From Terebella lapidaria (lineage: Eukaryota > Annelida > Polychaeta > Terebellida > Terebellidae), in NCBI GenBank assembly GCA_949152475.1, contig OX424563.1:19627001-19691000 (forward strand): a stretch of 64,000 nt of DNA. The letters are read 5' to 3'. Below the pieces are notes generated by a model. The model was not told where the DNA came from. It made no database searches and saw nothing but the letters and a program-made list of their open reading frames with translations. Both the position numbers and the translations under genes were made by a program. Within the stretch, counting starts at the first letter, position 1; the number at the start of each line of letters is the position of its first letter. This document shows, in pieces, positions 49,530-59,760 of the stretch.

Positions 49530-50160
49530 TCGAGTTCCGAGCGTGCGCTGCCTAGCAACGCACTGTACCTAATCGCGCCCAGTAAACTATAATAAGTGGT
49601 GACCTAGTTTCTCCTCCCGCCTCTCGGTTCGATATATACGCGAGCATTTGGCTTGGTCTGTGAGATTGTCCCAGAGCAAGCCGAGCGGCAGGACGAGAGG
49701 CTCGCCATGAGCTTTATGTCCCTGTGTCTTGGGTAAGGCCCTCGCGGGCCTGGGGACGATTTCCATTGGGGGCCCGGGCTGGGGTAGAGACAATTGCTGA
49801 CTCGGGGGCGCAAGCCCTGTGGATCGCCAGTTCTCTTCTCCACCCGGGGTGTTGTCACACAGGCTCTGGCAGACCGTCGGGCTGGGTCAGAGTTCCATCT
49901 CTGTGACAGTGCCTTCGGCGAGGCCGGCCAGCAACATGCCCACGTGTACGGGTTCCGTGGTGCCGCTCCCATGGCATCTCGGGCTCTACACACGGCTACA
50001 TTACCATAACTATGTAATATGCATGTTGTAGTTAAGGAGTTGGTGAGATGCATGTGTTATGTCGTAGTGTATGACGGCCGGACTCGTTCCGAGCTGACTG
50101 TACCTGGTAGAAGTATTCCGTAGAGTAGTGCCGGACGCCCTGTAGCGGGCGCCCGCCGAA
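49530..50160. other. GC-rich structured block, possible non-coding RNA gene or promoter
   Basis: About 0.6 kb with much higher GC than its surroundings and many self-complementary words (GGGCCCGGGC, GCGGGCGCCCGC). A TATA-like GATATATACG lies at 49630-49639. It was compared by eye with RNase P, RNase MRP, 7SK, 7SL and telomerase RNA; no diagnostic core was found. It lies downstream of NIP7, so it is not that gene's promoter. Open frames across it (up to 149 codons on minus) have no homology. Confidence 0.3.
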
Positions 50161-50176
50161 CTTTACAATTATATGA

Positions 50177-50643
50177 TACTGTAAAAACACTTTTTTTCAC
50201 GGGTATTAAATTTCGCGGTTTTTACCCCCAGGCAATTTCGCAGGGATTTAATTTCGCGGTTCAGTGATTGCCAGTAATCGCGTAAAGAATTTGCAGTTGA
50301 TGGACATCACAGTATATCAATACAATTGGTGTGAGAAATGGAAAGTCACAGGAAATCAAATCAGATTTTATTTGAAATTTTAAACACAAACGTCAAACAA
50401 GTCATGCTTAGTCTGCAAAAGCTTGAACTTGGTGCAGATGTCATCGGCACCAAGTTCAAGCACGTGCCATGCAGACGCTAGCGACCGGTATCTGGGCACT
50501 TAGCAACAGCGTATTGTGCTATGGACGGCCACAAACCTCAAAATTAATTTTCGCGGGAGACTTATTTTAGCGAGGTATTTAATTTCGCGGATCTACCCTT
50601 ACCGCGAAATAAGTACCACGCGAAAATTAGTACTTTTACAGTA
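50177..50643. mobile_element. MITE with TACTGTAAAA ends
   Basis: The left end TACTGTAAAA and right end TTTTACAGTA are inverted repeats. Subterminal parts share TTAATTTCGCGG and CGCGAAAATTAGTAC words. About 467 bp without coding capacity. It ends about 80 bp before the NIP7 polyadenylation signals. Confidence 0.85.
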
Positions 50644-50726
50644 TACATGGTATAATGACTCAATGACAAATGGAATTTTTAAGTACATGACAAAACATAC
50701 AAACACATACAAATTTTATTGAAATT

Positions 50727-50732
50727 TTTATT
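50727..50732 (-). terminator. Poly(A) signal of NIP7
   Basis: AATAAA on the minus strand about 95 bp past the NIP7 stop; a second AATAAA lies at 50715-50720. Confidence 0.7.
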
Positions 50733-50824
50733 ACCCAGCCTCGGCTTCAGGCTTCATGCACACTCAATCGGAATACATGTATCACTATACAGAAAGGTGT
50801 CACAATTCACATTCACATCAATGA

Positions 50825-51367
50825 TCATGTTAACATTTCTTCACTTCGAATGTATTCACCAATATCTGACTGATGAAAACAAATGATTGTCATTGGGTCA
50901 ACATGTCGACAGTCAGTTGTGGACTTCGCACTAACGCCAAATCCCAATGGCAAGTCATTCATCGAATAAACAATTACGCCTTGGTATTGTGGTGTATTTT
51001 CTGTGATTCGCCCAAGTCCAGATTTCATAATATGATGTCCATACAGGAACTGTTGCTCTGCACTCGGTTTCACCCAAATTTTGAACTTGGCGTAAGGCGC
51101 GAGAAAATCTAGTGCTGTGATGTGCAAGCGGAATTTCCGTGTCTTGGTGAACTTCCCGAAGCAAGTTCCGAGGCTGATCAAGTTGTCGCGACTGACGTTG
51201 GCTGCCCGCTTCATGAGTTCTTCGCTGCAGTAATAGACTCTCTCGTTGTTGAGCCGAAAACAGTATGAACCATCGGGCCGGTCTATCAAAAGCTTTATGT
51301 TTTCACCAATGTACTTCGACAGCTTTTCAAACACTGCCTTGGTTTCTTCATCAGTCAAAGGCCTCAT
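50825..51367 (-). CDS. NIP7: 60S ribosome biogenesis protein NIP7, single exon
   Basis: NIP7 is a nucleolar pre-60S factor needed for pre-rRNA processing. The frame gives exactly 180 residues, the length of the human protein, and aligns end to end: [20 protein letters not shown] at the start, [55 protein letters not shown] and the C-terminal [12 protein letters not shown]. Residues about 1-90 are the N-terminal domain and about 95-170 the RNA-binding PUA domain ([20 protein letters not shown]). There is no interruption, so all introns found in vertebrate NIP7 are absent, unlike the neighbouring prominin and WDR1 genes. No poly-A tract follows the gene, so a recent retrocopy is not evident. 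Confidence 0.98.
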   Translation of the reverse strand: MRPLTDEETKAVFEKLSKYIGENIKLLIDRPDGSYCFRLNNERVYYCSEELMKRAANVSRDNLISLGTCFGKFTKTRKFRLHITALDFLAPYAKFKIWVKPSAEQQFLYGHHIMKSGLGRITENTPQYQGVIVYSMNDLPLGFGVSAKSTTDCRHVDPMTIICFHQSDIGEYIRSEEMLT

Positions 51368-52135
51368 TTTGCTGTTTTCTTGTTAAACTGATAATGTGAT
51401 TGTCAAATTTTCATTAGGTTATACGCGTTTAGAGAATTGATTGCAGCAACACGTGGTTCACAATATTTACATCCAAAGGTCAAGGCCGTAATGTTAGAAA
51501 TGCGTAATTGCGAACTGACAAATTCATACTGGTACTTTTTTTTGGTGATGTGACAAAGTACGCCCTGATGACTCAGGTTGATAGGGGTTGTAGATAGTCT
51601 AAGAAATGGAAGGTTGCTGTGGTGGTCACCTACATGGTATTTTGAACAGCCACATACATCTTTTGGTAACGTGATAGATCTATAACCCAAACCGATTTCA
51701 GTATACCTTAAATTTATAATTATACCCTGATGTGACGTCAATCTATGTACTCTATTTCGACTCAACTGAGGCTTCAACATTGATAATGAACACCAGGTCC
51801 GTACGTCCGTAGAGTTTCGAAATGTGTGTGGGAGTTGGGGGGGGGGGGGGGGGGGGCACAGTGAATAGGCAGTGGGTCTGGGGCCGCTGAAGGCCCCCTT
51901 GGATCCATGCCGTCCAAGTGTCGCTATCATCAATTGCTATATCATCCTTAACAGAGTACTCGACTACTAATATGATATACATATATGTGAACGAGAACGA
52001 AAATGATATTTCAATTTCCGCCTCGCCTTGGTTACCACAAATGTGGATCGTAAGCCTACGTAGATAATAGATATATACATGTAGCTCCATGGGCGTACAA
52101 TCTGACAGGCAACACGAAAAATACTATACTATACT
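51368..52135. other. NIP7 upstream region, with a poly-G tract
   Basis: It should contain the NIP7 promoter. An uninterrupted tract of about 20 G lies at 51838-51857 within a G-rich stretch and produces a poly-proline reading on the minus strand, which I do not take as a gene. Confidence 0.45.
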
Positions 52136-52139
52136 TCTT

Positions 52140-52460
52140 TTCTAACGTGTTTACACCTTTCTTGGTGATACTTTCGCGATATGCTAAATGGTATCGTGCT
52201 ATAATTTGGTATACTTTATCTGGGTGTCAAATGGCGATTTTCTGCCAAACTTCTGTAGCTTTCTATTCGAAACTTGAAAAAGTTGGCAATCTACCCCAAT
52301 GTTAAATTTCAGACCAAAATGGGACCCCTGGAATCTGAGCATATATGCTGGAGTTTAGTCGTGTTTACATCCATTGGGATTCGAGGTATACTTATAATTT
52401 TGGACCAGAACACACATTGGAGTGTATTCTACAGAAACGTGTTACAAAAGCAACATAGTG
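52140..52460. mobile_element. Half copy of the fold-back element of 1219-1797
   Basis: It shares GTTGGCAATCTACCCCAATG and the following TTAAATTTC..AAATGGGA region, then CACATTGGAGTGTAT-like words with one half of the 1.2-kb element. Only one arm plus the centre is present. Confidence 0.7.
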
Positions 52461-52921
52461 CACAAATGATTTGGCTAAATTTAAAGCAACTGCCTTCAAG
52501 ACCAGTCAATATTTTTTTAAAACTATATTTCATATTAAATATGCTAAATTAACTGAATGAGACATACTTACATAAAAATATTGACTATAACCAGTTCTCT
52601 GGGAAATTTTGCTCATTTGAGTAGGCAGTTCTCGCGTAAAGACACAAACTGTATTAATTACATGCAGATGTAAACAAAGTATAGAAGTGCAAGATGGACT
52701 GACAATTTCACGTATATCATGGTATATCACTGACTATTTTCTCATAACTACACTATATATGCACATACAAACTGGAAAATGTACTCGATGTGGACTTTCA
52801 AGCGTGATATGGGCATTTGTTTACATTCGAGTTTGATGGATAAATTTTCCATTGTTTATATACAAAACGGTCAAAAGGTCAAACGGTCAAAAGCATTGAG
52901 CACACCTTTTGTTATCTTGCA
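52461..52921. other. AT-rich intergenic DNA, nothing recognised
   Basis: No gene or clear repeat was seen. Confidence 0.45.
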
Positions 52922-53306
52922 TTAGGCCGTGTTTTTTTTTTTGTTTCCCGTCAGCGGGTGGGTGAAAATAGCAATTATTTTGAGAAAAAAGAACAAACCT
53001 TTTTGTTTTTTCCCCCTTTAAAAATGATGTTTTTCTAGCTCCCAAAACACAAAACTTCGTGAAGGATAGTGAATGGTTTCCATTTTGCTGTTTCCCTCTC
53101 TGTTGTTTATCAATAAAGTATTTAATAGGTTAGCAAGTGGTCAAATGACATTTATTTTACATTTTTGGCATGAGTTACTTTGTGAAAAAAGATGGTATCG
53201 TGATGATAAACTTCTGTTTTTTCTGTGTTTGTTTTTTTTCCTGGCTGGCGGGTACTTCAGGAAAAAAAGTTGACGGGAAACAAAGAAAAAACACAACATG
53301 GCCTAA
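52922..53306 (-). mobile_element. MITE with TTAGGC..GTTTCCCGTCA ends, copy 2
   Basis: Inverse of the copy at 47799-48186: starts TTAGGCCGTG, poly-T, TTTGTTTCCCGTCAG, and ends TTGACGGGAAACAAAG, poly-A, ATGGCCTAA. Length 385 bp against 388 bp. Confidence 0.85.
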
Positions 53307-54201
53307 ATCATAGATGATGTCCGAGTAGATACTGGTATTTTCCACCCAATGGAAAATTATTAGCGATTGAGCCGATGGGGTGCAACATTGATACCGGTAT
53401 TACTAGTATATTGTGACAGTGAACTGGCCTAATTCGATGCCAATGCGTTATGGCCTAACGTGGCGTCAATAAGGTATACCTACTGCTTTCCTAGCGTATC
53501 AAAATATTTTTCAGTTTGTATTTTACCATTACTTATCACTAGAAACCGACAGCAATATTAACGATCATTCACTATACTCACAACTGTCGTGCGGCCTACA
53601 AAATTTACACGAATATGAACCATGTACATGTATCGATTAATAGTTCTACCGAGTTACTCAGAATATGCAACCGTTTGTATCTTGTGACATCAAAATCACC
53701 ACAAATATAGTTTCAGTTGATCTATCCTTTAGGCTGCTAAACTCAACTTCATTTAAAAATGAAACATGCTGCTTGGTCGTAATTTCGTTTTGGATTACTG
53801 GTATCTTATCAAATTTTGTACATCCTGATTGAGTGTCAGGCGCAATTTTTGACATTAGAGCGCTGGGGGCGAAACCCCCAACCCTCCACATCATATGTGC
53901 TGACTTTTTCATGGAGGTTTCATGCCAAATTATCGACGCCCGTTTTGGCAGGTAAACCTTCAGACACCTACTCCAAATGAGGATTTTCTTCGTCTTTGAC
54001 ATAAAATCTGTCGAATTGATGGCAAACTTTTAATATTCCACAGATGTATAATGCATAAATCGATGTGTTAGGATTGAGAAAATAACGTAAGATCCTCAAA
54101 TTATCCAAAAACGTCCAAAATGGCGGAGCAGATGGAAATTGACGTTCCCAGAATGCAAAGCAAAATTTACCGCAATGACGCGTATTATGGAACACACAAT
54201 T
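53307..54201. other. Intergenic DNA, nothing recognised
   Basis: No homologous coding segment was seen. A minus-strand reading at 53658-54002 is open but without recognisable features. Confidence 0.45.
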
Positions 54202-55630
54202 TTAGGTTACCGGACCTATGGTCCGATAACCTATTGGCATGGCGTTGCGTCCGTCGTCCGTCGTCCGTCGTCGTCGTCCGTCATCGTCTGTCGTCGTCCG
54301 TCGTCCACATTTTTATCTTTTTTGTTTACGGGCGAATTTTTCTGAAATTTTGCAGAAAAATACTTAAAAATAATTCAAGAAGGAGGTATTTTTTATTTTT
54401 TATATTTTCGCTTTTTCTTCAAAATGGCGGCCGTTTTCGACGAAAAATGCCTGATTTTGGACTTTGGCGGCCAGTAACTTTTTTTCTTTTTGATACATAA
54501 GACTCCTCATATGTACTTCTATGATGTCTATAAATTTCGTTGCGCTTGAATCGCTCGAAGTATGCCATTTTGGCCCAAACTCGGCCCAAATGGGACTTTC
54601 CCATGTTAAATTCTCCTATGCTTTATAATGGGACACATTATGCCTAATATCTCACTTGATGTTGAGATTAGAGACTAGGAATCAATTGTGGACATATAGG
54701 AAATTATATATGCTGAATATTCTCGTGACCTTGAATTTGACCTCTGACCTCAGTTTCAAGGTCAGAGCACAAAATGGCTTATATCTCGCTTATTATCGAC
54801 TCTACAGCTTAGGAATCAATTGTGGACATATAGGAAATAATATATGCTGAATATTCTCGTGACCTTGAATTTGACCTCTGACCTCATTTTCAAGGTCAGA
54901 GCACAAAATGGCTTATATCTCGCTTATTATCGACTCTACAGCTTAGGAATCAATTGTGGACATGTAGGAAATGATATATACTGAATATTCTGATGACCTT
55001 GAATTTGACCTTCGAACTCATTTTCAAGGTCACAGGACAAAATGGCTAATATCTCGCTTGTTATCGACTTTACAACTTAGCAATCAATTATGAACATATA
55101 GGAAATGATATATGCAGATTATTGTCATGACCTTGATTTTGACCTTTGACCTCATTTTCAAGGTCACTGGACAAAATGGCTAATATCTCACTTATTATCG
55201 ATTTTACAGCTTAGGAATCAATTGTGGACATATAGGAAATGATATATGCTGAATATTCTCGTGACCTTGAATTTGACCTCTGACCTCATTTTCAAGGTCC
55301 AAGGACAAACTGGCTCATATCTAGCTCCTCTATTGACTGTATGGCTTGGGAATCAATTGTGGACATGATATACAAAATGATATACATTGAATATTTTGAT
55401 GATCTTGAATTTGACCTTTGCCCCTTCATTTTCAAGGCCACAGCACAAAATTGCTAATATCTCTCTGATTATTGAATTTACAGCTTAGCATGATATATAA
55501 CTGTGGACATGATATATGCTTAATGTTATATATGCTGAATATTCTCTTGACCTTGAATTCAACCAGTGACCTGGCTAACATCTAAAATATTAAACATTGT
55601 CCGGTAACCTATCTTCGGCCCTTGGCCTAA
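54202..55630 (-). mobile_element. Most complete copy of the main non-autonomous element, about 1.43 kb
   Basis: Left end TTAGGTTACCGGACC forms a hairpin with GGTCCGATAACC; then GTCCGTCGTCC repeats, GAAATTTTGCAGAAAAATAC, an AAAATGGCGGCCG unique part, GGGACTTTCCCATGTTAAAT, and from about 54640 seven or so tandem units of about 125-130 bp. Each unit has a TATATGCTGAATATTCTCG-like part, TGACCTTGAATTTGACC, TGACCTCATTTTCAAGGTCA and ATGGCTTATATCTCGC. The right end is GGTAACCTATCTTCGG then GGCCTAA. The ends are inverted in their TTAGG and GGTTACCGG parts. No transposase is encoded. Confidence 0.85.
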
Positions 55631-56169
55631 TTTTCTGTGCAGCAATACGTGCATGCATACATCATCTTGCGTGTGACATTATGATGAAGTAAACACGATG
55701 ATACGTCTGCGACGCCACGGCTAAATTTACCGTAATTTGACGTATTGTATCACATGACAATTAAGGTGTTCCATGCGGGGATGCGAATTTTTATTTTAAA
55801 CTGGCCTTTCAATTCGCCCAGTAGGCATATGTATCATGATATCAGATGCAGATATTTCTCATGGTTTTCAATATTTTTTTTTATTTTTATTTTTTAAATG
55901 AAATACCATTTTAGTAGGCGTAAATCTATCTGTTACATTGAGTTCAAAATAAATTTTTACTTATTAGGAATATGAATGAAGTAGGCCTATGTTTTTCATC
56001 ATAATATACTGTCGTGGTGCTGATGATGTGCTCGAGCTCTAATGTCGTCCCCCGCAGTTAGCTGCATTTTCTTGTTTAAACCACGTTTTAGACTTATACT
56101 TACAAACTAAAAGTTTCCAATGTACTTCAATGTTAAATTCGACCCCAACATGGAATTGTAGATAACTTA
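55631..56169. other. AT-rich spacer
   Basis: No gene was seen. Words near 56110 (CAATGTTAAATTC) recall the fold-back element of 1219-1797 weakly. Confidence 0.4.
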
Positions 56170-56927
56170 TTAAGGCATTTCTGCTGGTTTTGTCAAAATT
56201 TTTATTTTTATTTATTTATTTTTTTTTCACTTTTTGGTTTCCGCACGATAACTTCAGTTTGCCTCGATGATATATTCGCCAAATTTTCACCGCTGGTCAG
56301 AAATGCTGAGTCATCCTTGAGGCTCTCATGCTTCTCGGAAACGATGCATCGTAGAGCGGGTATTATGGATGACCTTTGACCTTGACCTTAAATTATTTCG
56401 CTGAGTCGGCATTTTTCATTTTCGTCGATATCTCGGAAACGGTGCATCGTAGAGCGAAACGGACATTATTTTCGGACTCGTGGCCCTAGACAAACATGTC
56501 TTAAGGGTATTAGGGATGACCTTTGACCTTGACCTTACATTTCTTCGCCGAGTCGGCGTTTTTCGTTTTCGTCGATATCTCGGAAACGGTGCGTCGAAGA
56601 GCGAAGCGGACATTGTTTTCGGACTCGTGGCCCTAGATAAACATGTCTGAGGGGTATTAGGGAGGAACTTTGACCTTCACCTGAAATTTTTGTCGCCGAG
56701 TCAGCATTTTTCATTTTCATCGATACCTCAGAAACAGTGCGACTAGAGCAAAACAGACATTAGACAGGTAGTCTTAGGGGTATCAAGTTTGTCCTTCACA
56801 TACATGTAATTGCACAAATGTCTTATAGGTCTCATTGGGAGCTTCATCATCTTTTTGCTGAGTAAGCATTTTGTTTTTTTCATGCTTCACCCTGGAATGC
56901 CTCCAAGGCCTTTAGGCCTTGACGTCT
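56170..56927 (-). mobile_element. Second repeat family, left copy flanking NUP85
   Basis: Read outward to inward: TTAAGGCATTTCTGC, a TTTGGTTTCCGCACGATAAC region, two to three tandem units of about 140-150 bp (CGATATCTCGGAAACGGTGC, GACCTTTGACCTTGACCTT, TTCGGACTCGTGGCCC), and the inner end GCCTCCAAGGCC with AGGCCTTGACGTC. It is the inverse of 59761-60938. No open frame is meaningful. Confidence 0.85.
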
Positions 56928-57314
56928 AGTTATATGAATAACTTTTTAAATAACTTACTTTATTCGATATTTGAATGAATTATGATACATTGCTTTAAAA
57001 TAAACGTAATTACATTGTACTTACAATACACCATGCAGAACGTCTTCTGATTCAAAATCTTTGTGTTCAATCTGTACGGGCATAAACATGATGAAATGCC
57101 TTGGACTGCAATAACTTTGGGATAAATTAGAAACCCTTTTAGTTTAAAGGTATAATTTGTCTCTTGAATTTGGGCTGAAACGCTCGTCGTTCTGCACATT
57201 ATGGCAGCATGGGTCTTCGGTGAACTGGTGAATGAGTTGCCCCATCCTGAAAATAATCTTGGCAATGACGGTTCCCCACGATTGTTTAAGACGCTTTTTA
57301 GTCACGGAGGAAAA

Positions 57315-59333
57315 ATGGCGGCGCACGAAGAACCGGCCCCGGTTTTGAACATTCCCGATGTGTTGTGCAGTAAAGTTGGGTGTAAAGCTGCATGGGGTCT
57401 GGGAAACCAGATATTCCTGTATGCAGGCGACAACACTCGTCGCGATGAAGAATCGAAACAACAAGGGCATCCTTGTAAAATACACCAAGTTGTGTGGGAC
57501 ACTGAAATGTACGGCCCAATCCTGAGAAAACTGGTGAACGAAACGCAGGGTATTTTCCTGAAATTGCAAGAGCAAGCGGGCGCAGACTCTTCAAGCAAAA
57601 AAACAAGTGTGGTTCAGATCAGCAGAGAATATCGCTCCGTTATCAAGGCATGTACACTGGAACTGCGTGAAACTGCGCATAAGACCCATGACCCAAGAGA
57701 AAAACAGACCCTTGAGGCCCAGCTGGAGCTGTTCGAAATCATCGAACTGATCTGGAGTCTCTCGGAAATCCTGTTCGTTGAAACGGCTCCAGGGGGTGTT
57801 GTCTTGAATCAGCTTCTCGATTGGCTGAGAGTGCACTTCGTAGAAGGCACGCGAATGGCACAAGAAGCTATGCAGTTTGAGTTGCCAGAGCAGCACCCAC
57901 ACTACTGGGATGCAGTCTATTTGCTGGTACTTCAAGGGCGACTGGATGACGCACGCCACATGCTGACGATCCATCAGGAAAGACAGTCCGAGATTTTCAT
58001 CATCTTGGATCGCTTGCTGCAGCGAATGCCGGTCTTTGGGAAGTTCCCTGGTCAGTCGCTTGCCGAGTTTGACATGAGGTGGCGCCACTGGCAAGAGGAG
58101 TGCTCGCAGGTTTTCGAGGAGGGAACATTCGTCGCTAACGAGCAGCTTGAGATTATTTGCAGGATCCTTTGTGGAGAGGAAGATGTTTTTGGCAGTCCAA
58201 AAGTGGTCGAGTTACTTGGGAGTTGGTACTGCATGTTGATCTCGAAGTTGCTCTACCAGAATCCAACAGTCAAAGTGTTTGATTTGCAGTACCACACGCA
58301 GAAATGCATAGAAGCTTACGGCGGGCAAGCGCGACTTCAGCAATGGGATAACATCCTCCTGGCAGCGATAGAGTATGACATTCACCAAGTTATCAAAGAA
58401 AGCAGCATGGTTCTTGGAAATTGGTGGTTTGTGGCTCACTTGAACGACCTGATCCATCATGCTGGCAAACTTGAGTCTCAGACTCTCGGCTTCGGGTCAA
58501 ACCTACGAGAATTCTTGCTTCTGGAGTATGCAACCAGTCTGATGTCTCACCACAGCCTGTGGCAAGTTGGCGTCACCTATCTTGATCACTGTCCGGAATT
58601 TGGTCGCTACTATTTGGAGCAGTTCATTGAACATATGCCCATGGATACCGAGAAAAAGACGCAGAAAATCCTTCGTATCTGCGAGCAGCGTGATATGCAA
58701 GACCAGACGCGAAGCATCTGTAAAGTGATGGGGATGCGTGCCTTGCACAACAAGCGCCTCGGCTCAGCACTCTCCTGGGCGCTCCGCTCTAAGGATGAAG
58801 CCTTCGCAACTGTTGTCGCTGAGAAACTTCTCTTCGAATACCATGAAAGTGGCGGCTTCAGTAGCCTGGATCTCGTAGATAACCTCGGCTCATCAATGCT
58901 ACTGAGCAGTCAGCTCACATTTCTCGGCAAATATCGAGAGTTCCACAAGCTGTATGAGAATGGCGATTTCACCGCTGCAGCCTCTCTGCTCCTATCATTG
59001 TTGACGGCAAAAATCGCACCGAGGAAGTTCTGGCCGACTCTGCTTCTAGATGCGCTACCTCTGTTGGAGGCGGAGAAAGTTGTCTTTAACAGTCAACAAA
59101 CATACGAGTTGATGCACTGCGTGGAACACATCAACCTCGACAAACGCCTTGAGGCCAAACAACAGAAGAGGAACACTGCTGACAAGGCTAACCCTAAAGT
59201 AACAAAAACAGGAGCGAAAGTCGAACAAGGTCATGTTGGTGTCGAAGGAGAGAAAATGGATTTGATGCGTCTAGCTCTGGCCAGGAATTTGGCCCGAGCT
59301 ACTGTACATGAAGGAACACTTTGCAGTCTGTGA
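57315..59333 (+). CDS. NUP85: Nucleoporin NUP85, single exon
   Basis: NUP85 is an alpha-helical scaffold subunit of the Y-complex (NUP107-160) of the nuclear pore, where it binds SEH1. The frame from the ATG at 57315 gives 672 residues (human 656). I prefer this ATG over the in-frame one at 57201 because MAAHEEPAPVLNIPDV lines up with the human N-terminus and its context (AAAATGG) is good; the earlier start would add 38 residues. Diagnostic stretches: LVLQGRLDDARHML, FDIHQVIKE-like YDIHQVIKESSMVLGNWWFV, FGSNLREFLLLEYATSLM, LGSALSWALRSKDEAFAT, LTFLGKYREFHKLYENGDF, AASLLLSLLTAKIAPRKFW and the tail RLALARNLARATVHEGTL. No intron interrupts it, whereas vertebrate NUP85 has many. The gene sits between inverted repeat copies (ends at 56927 and 59761). 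Confidence 0.97.
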   Translation: MAAHEEPAPVLNIPDVLCSKVGCKAAWGLGNQIFLYAGDNTRRDEESKQQGHPCKIHQVVWDTEMYGPILRKLVNETQGIFLKLQEQAGADSSSKKTSVVQISREYRSVIKACTLELRETAHKTHDPREKQTLEAQLELFEIIELIWSLSEILFVETAPGGVVLNQLLDWLRVHFVEGTRMAQEAMQFELPEQHPHYWDAVYLLVLQGRLDDARHMLTIHQERQSEIFIILDRLLQRMPVFGKFPGQSLAEFDMRWRHWQEECSQVFEEGTFVANEQLEIICRILCGEEDVFGSPKVVELLGSWYCMLISKLLYQNPTVKVFDLQYHTQKCIEAYGGQARLQQWDNILLAAIEYDIHQVIKESSMVLGNWWFVAHLNDLIHHAGKLESQTLGFGSNLREFLLLEYATSLMSHHSLWQVGVTYLDHCPEFGRYYLEQFIEHMPMDTEKKTQKILRICEQRDMQDQTRSICKVMGMRALHNKRLGSALSWALRSKDEAFATVVAEKLLFEYHESGGFSSLDLVDNLGSSMLLSSQLTFLGKYREFHKLYENGDFTAAASLLLSLLTAKIAPRKFWPTLLLDALPLLEAEKVVFNSQQTYELMHCVEHINLDKRLEAKQQKRNTADKANPKVTKTGAKVEQGHVGVEGEKMDLMRLALARNLARATVHEGTLCSL

Positions 59334-59471
59334 GCAACGGTGTCTGTCATCTGTCTCCACCAACATTTTGTGTTCAGAGGTCTATATTTTTGTACATTTA
59401 TGGACGATTCATATTATCATGATACATTATATATTATCATGATGTATATACATTGCTATTTTCGCAAAAAA

Positions 59472-59477
59472 AATAAA
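59472..59477 (+). terminator. Poly(A) signal of NUP85
   Basis: AATAAA 139 bp past the stop codon, in AT-rich DNA. No long poly-A tract follows. Confidence 0.75.
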
Positions 59478-59760
59478 TTGCATTAGAAAAGAACTCCCTT
59501 GTTTCATTTACTTGAAATGATTGATTATGGCAGCTACTAGTATTAAATTTGTAGAATAATCATCATTACAATTGTGGCAGTCTCTATAGGGGAGAAGTAT
59601 GGCAATTAGCAAGGTATAAATTCCATTCTTACATTTCATACAAATAACTGTTTTCTTGCAAGTTGATTGCCAAAATCAGTAGTTTTTCGCACATGTACTA
59701 TGCAAGTTTTCACAGGTCCCCACAGCAAGTACTGCAAGCAGACTACTGCTAATACAACTT

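Noticed and set aside
49560-50000. RNase P, RNase MRP, 7SK or telomerase RNA
   Set aside because: Words such as GATCGCCAG and TTGGGTAAGG recall 7SK and RNase P, but the conserved cores and, for telomerase, a CTAACCCTAA-type template are absent.
49604-50053. 149-codon minus-strand frame in the GC-rich block
   Set aside because: Other frames on both strands are open over the same stretch, as expected from GC-rich DNA with few stops; no domain is visible.
51403-51933. 176-codon minus-strand frame upstream of NIP7
   Set aside because: It crosses a poly-G tract giving poly-proline, has no homology, and its composition matches intergenic DNA.
54120-54500. 126-codon plus-strand frame with Arg/Ser/Val repeats
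   Set aside because: It is the GTCCGTCGTCC run and unique part of the main transposon family, which recurs elsewhere without an open frame.
57201-57314. Earlier in-frame ATG of NUP85
   Set aside because: It adds 38 residues with no counterpart in the human protein; the second ATG aligns with the known N-terminus. It cannot be excluded without transcript data.
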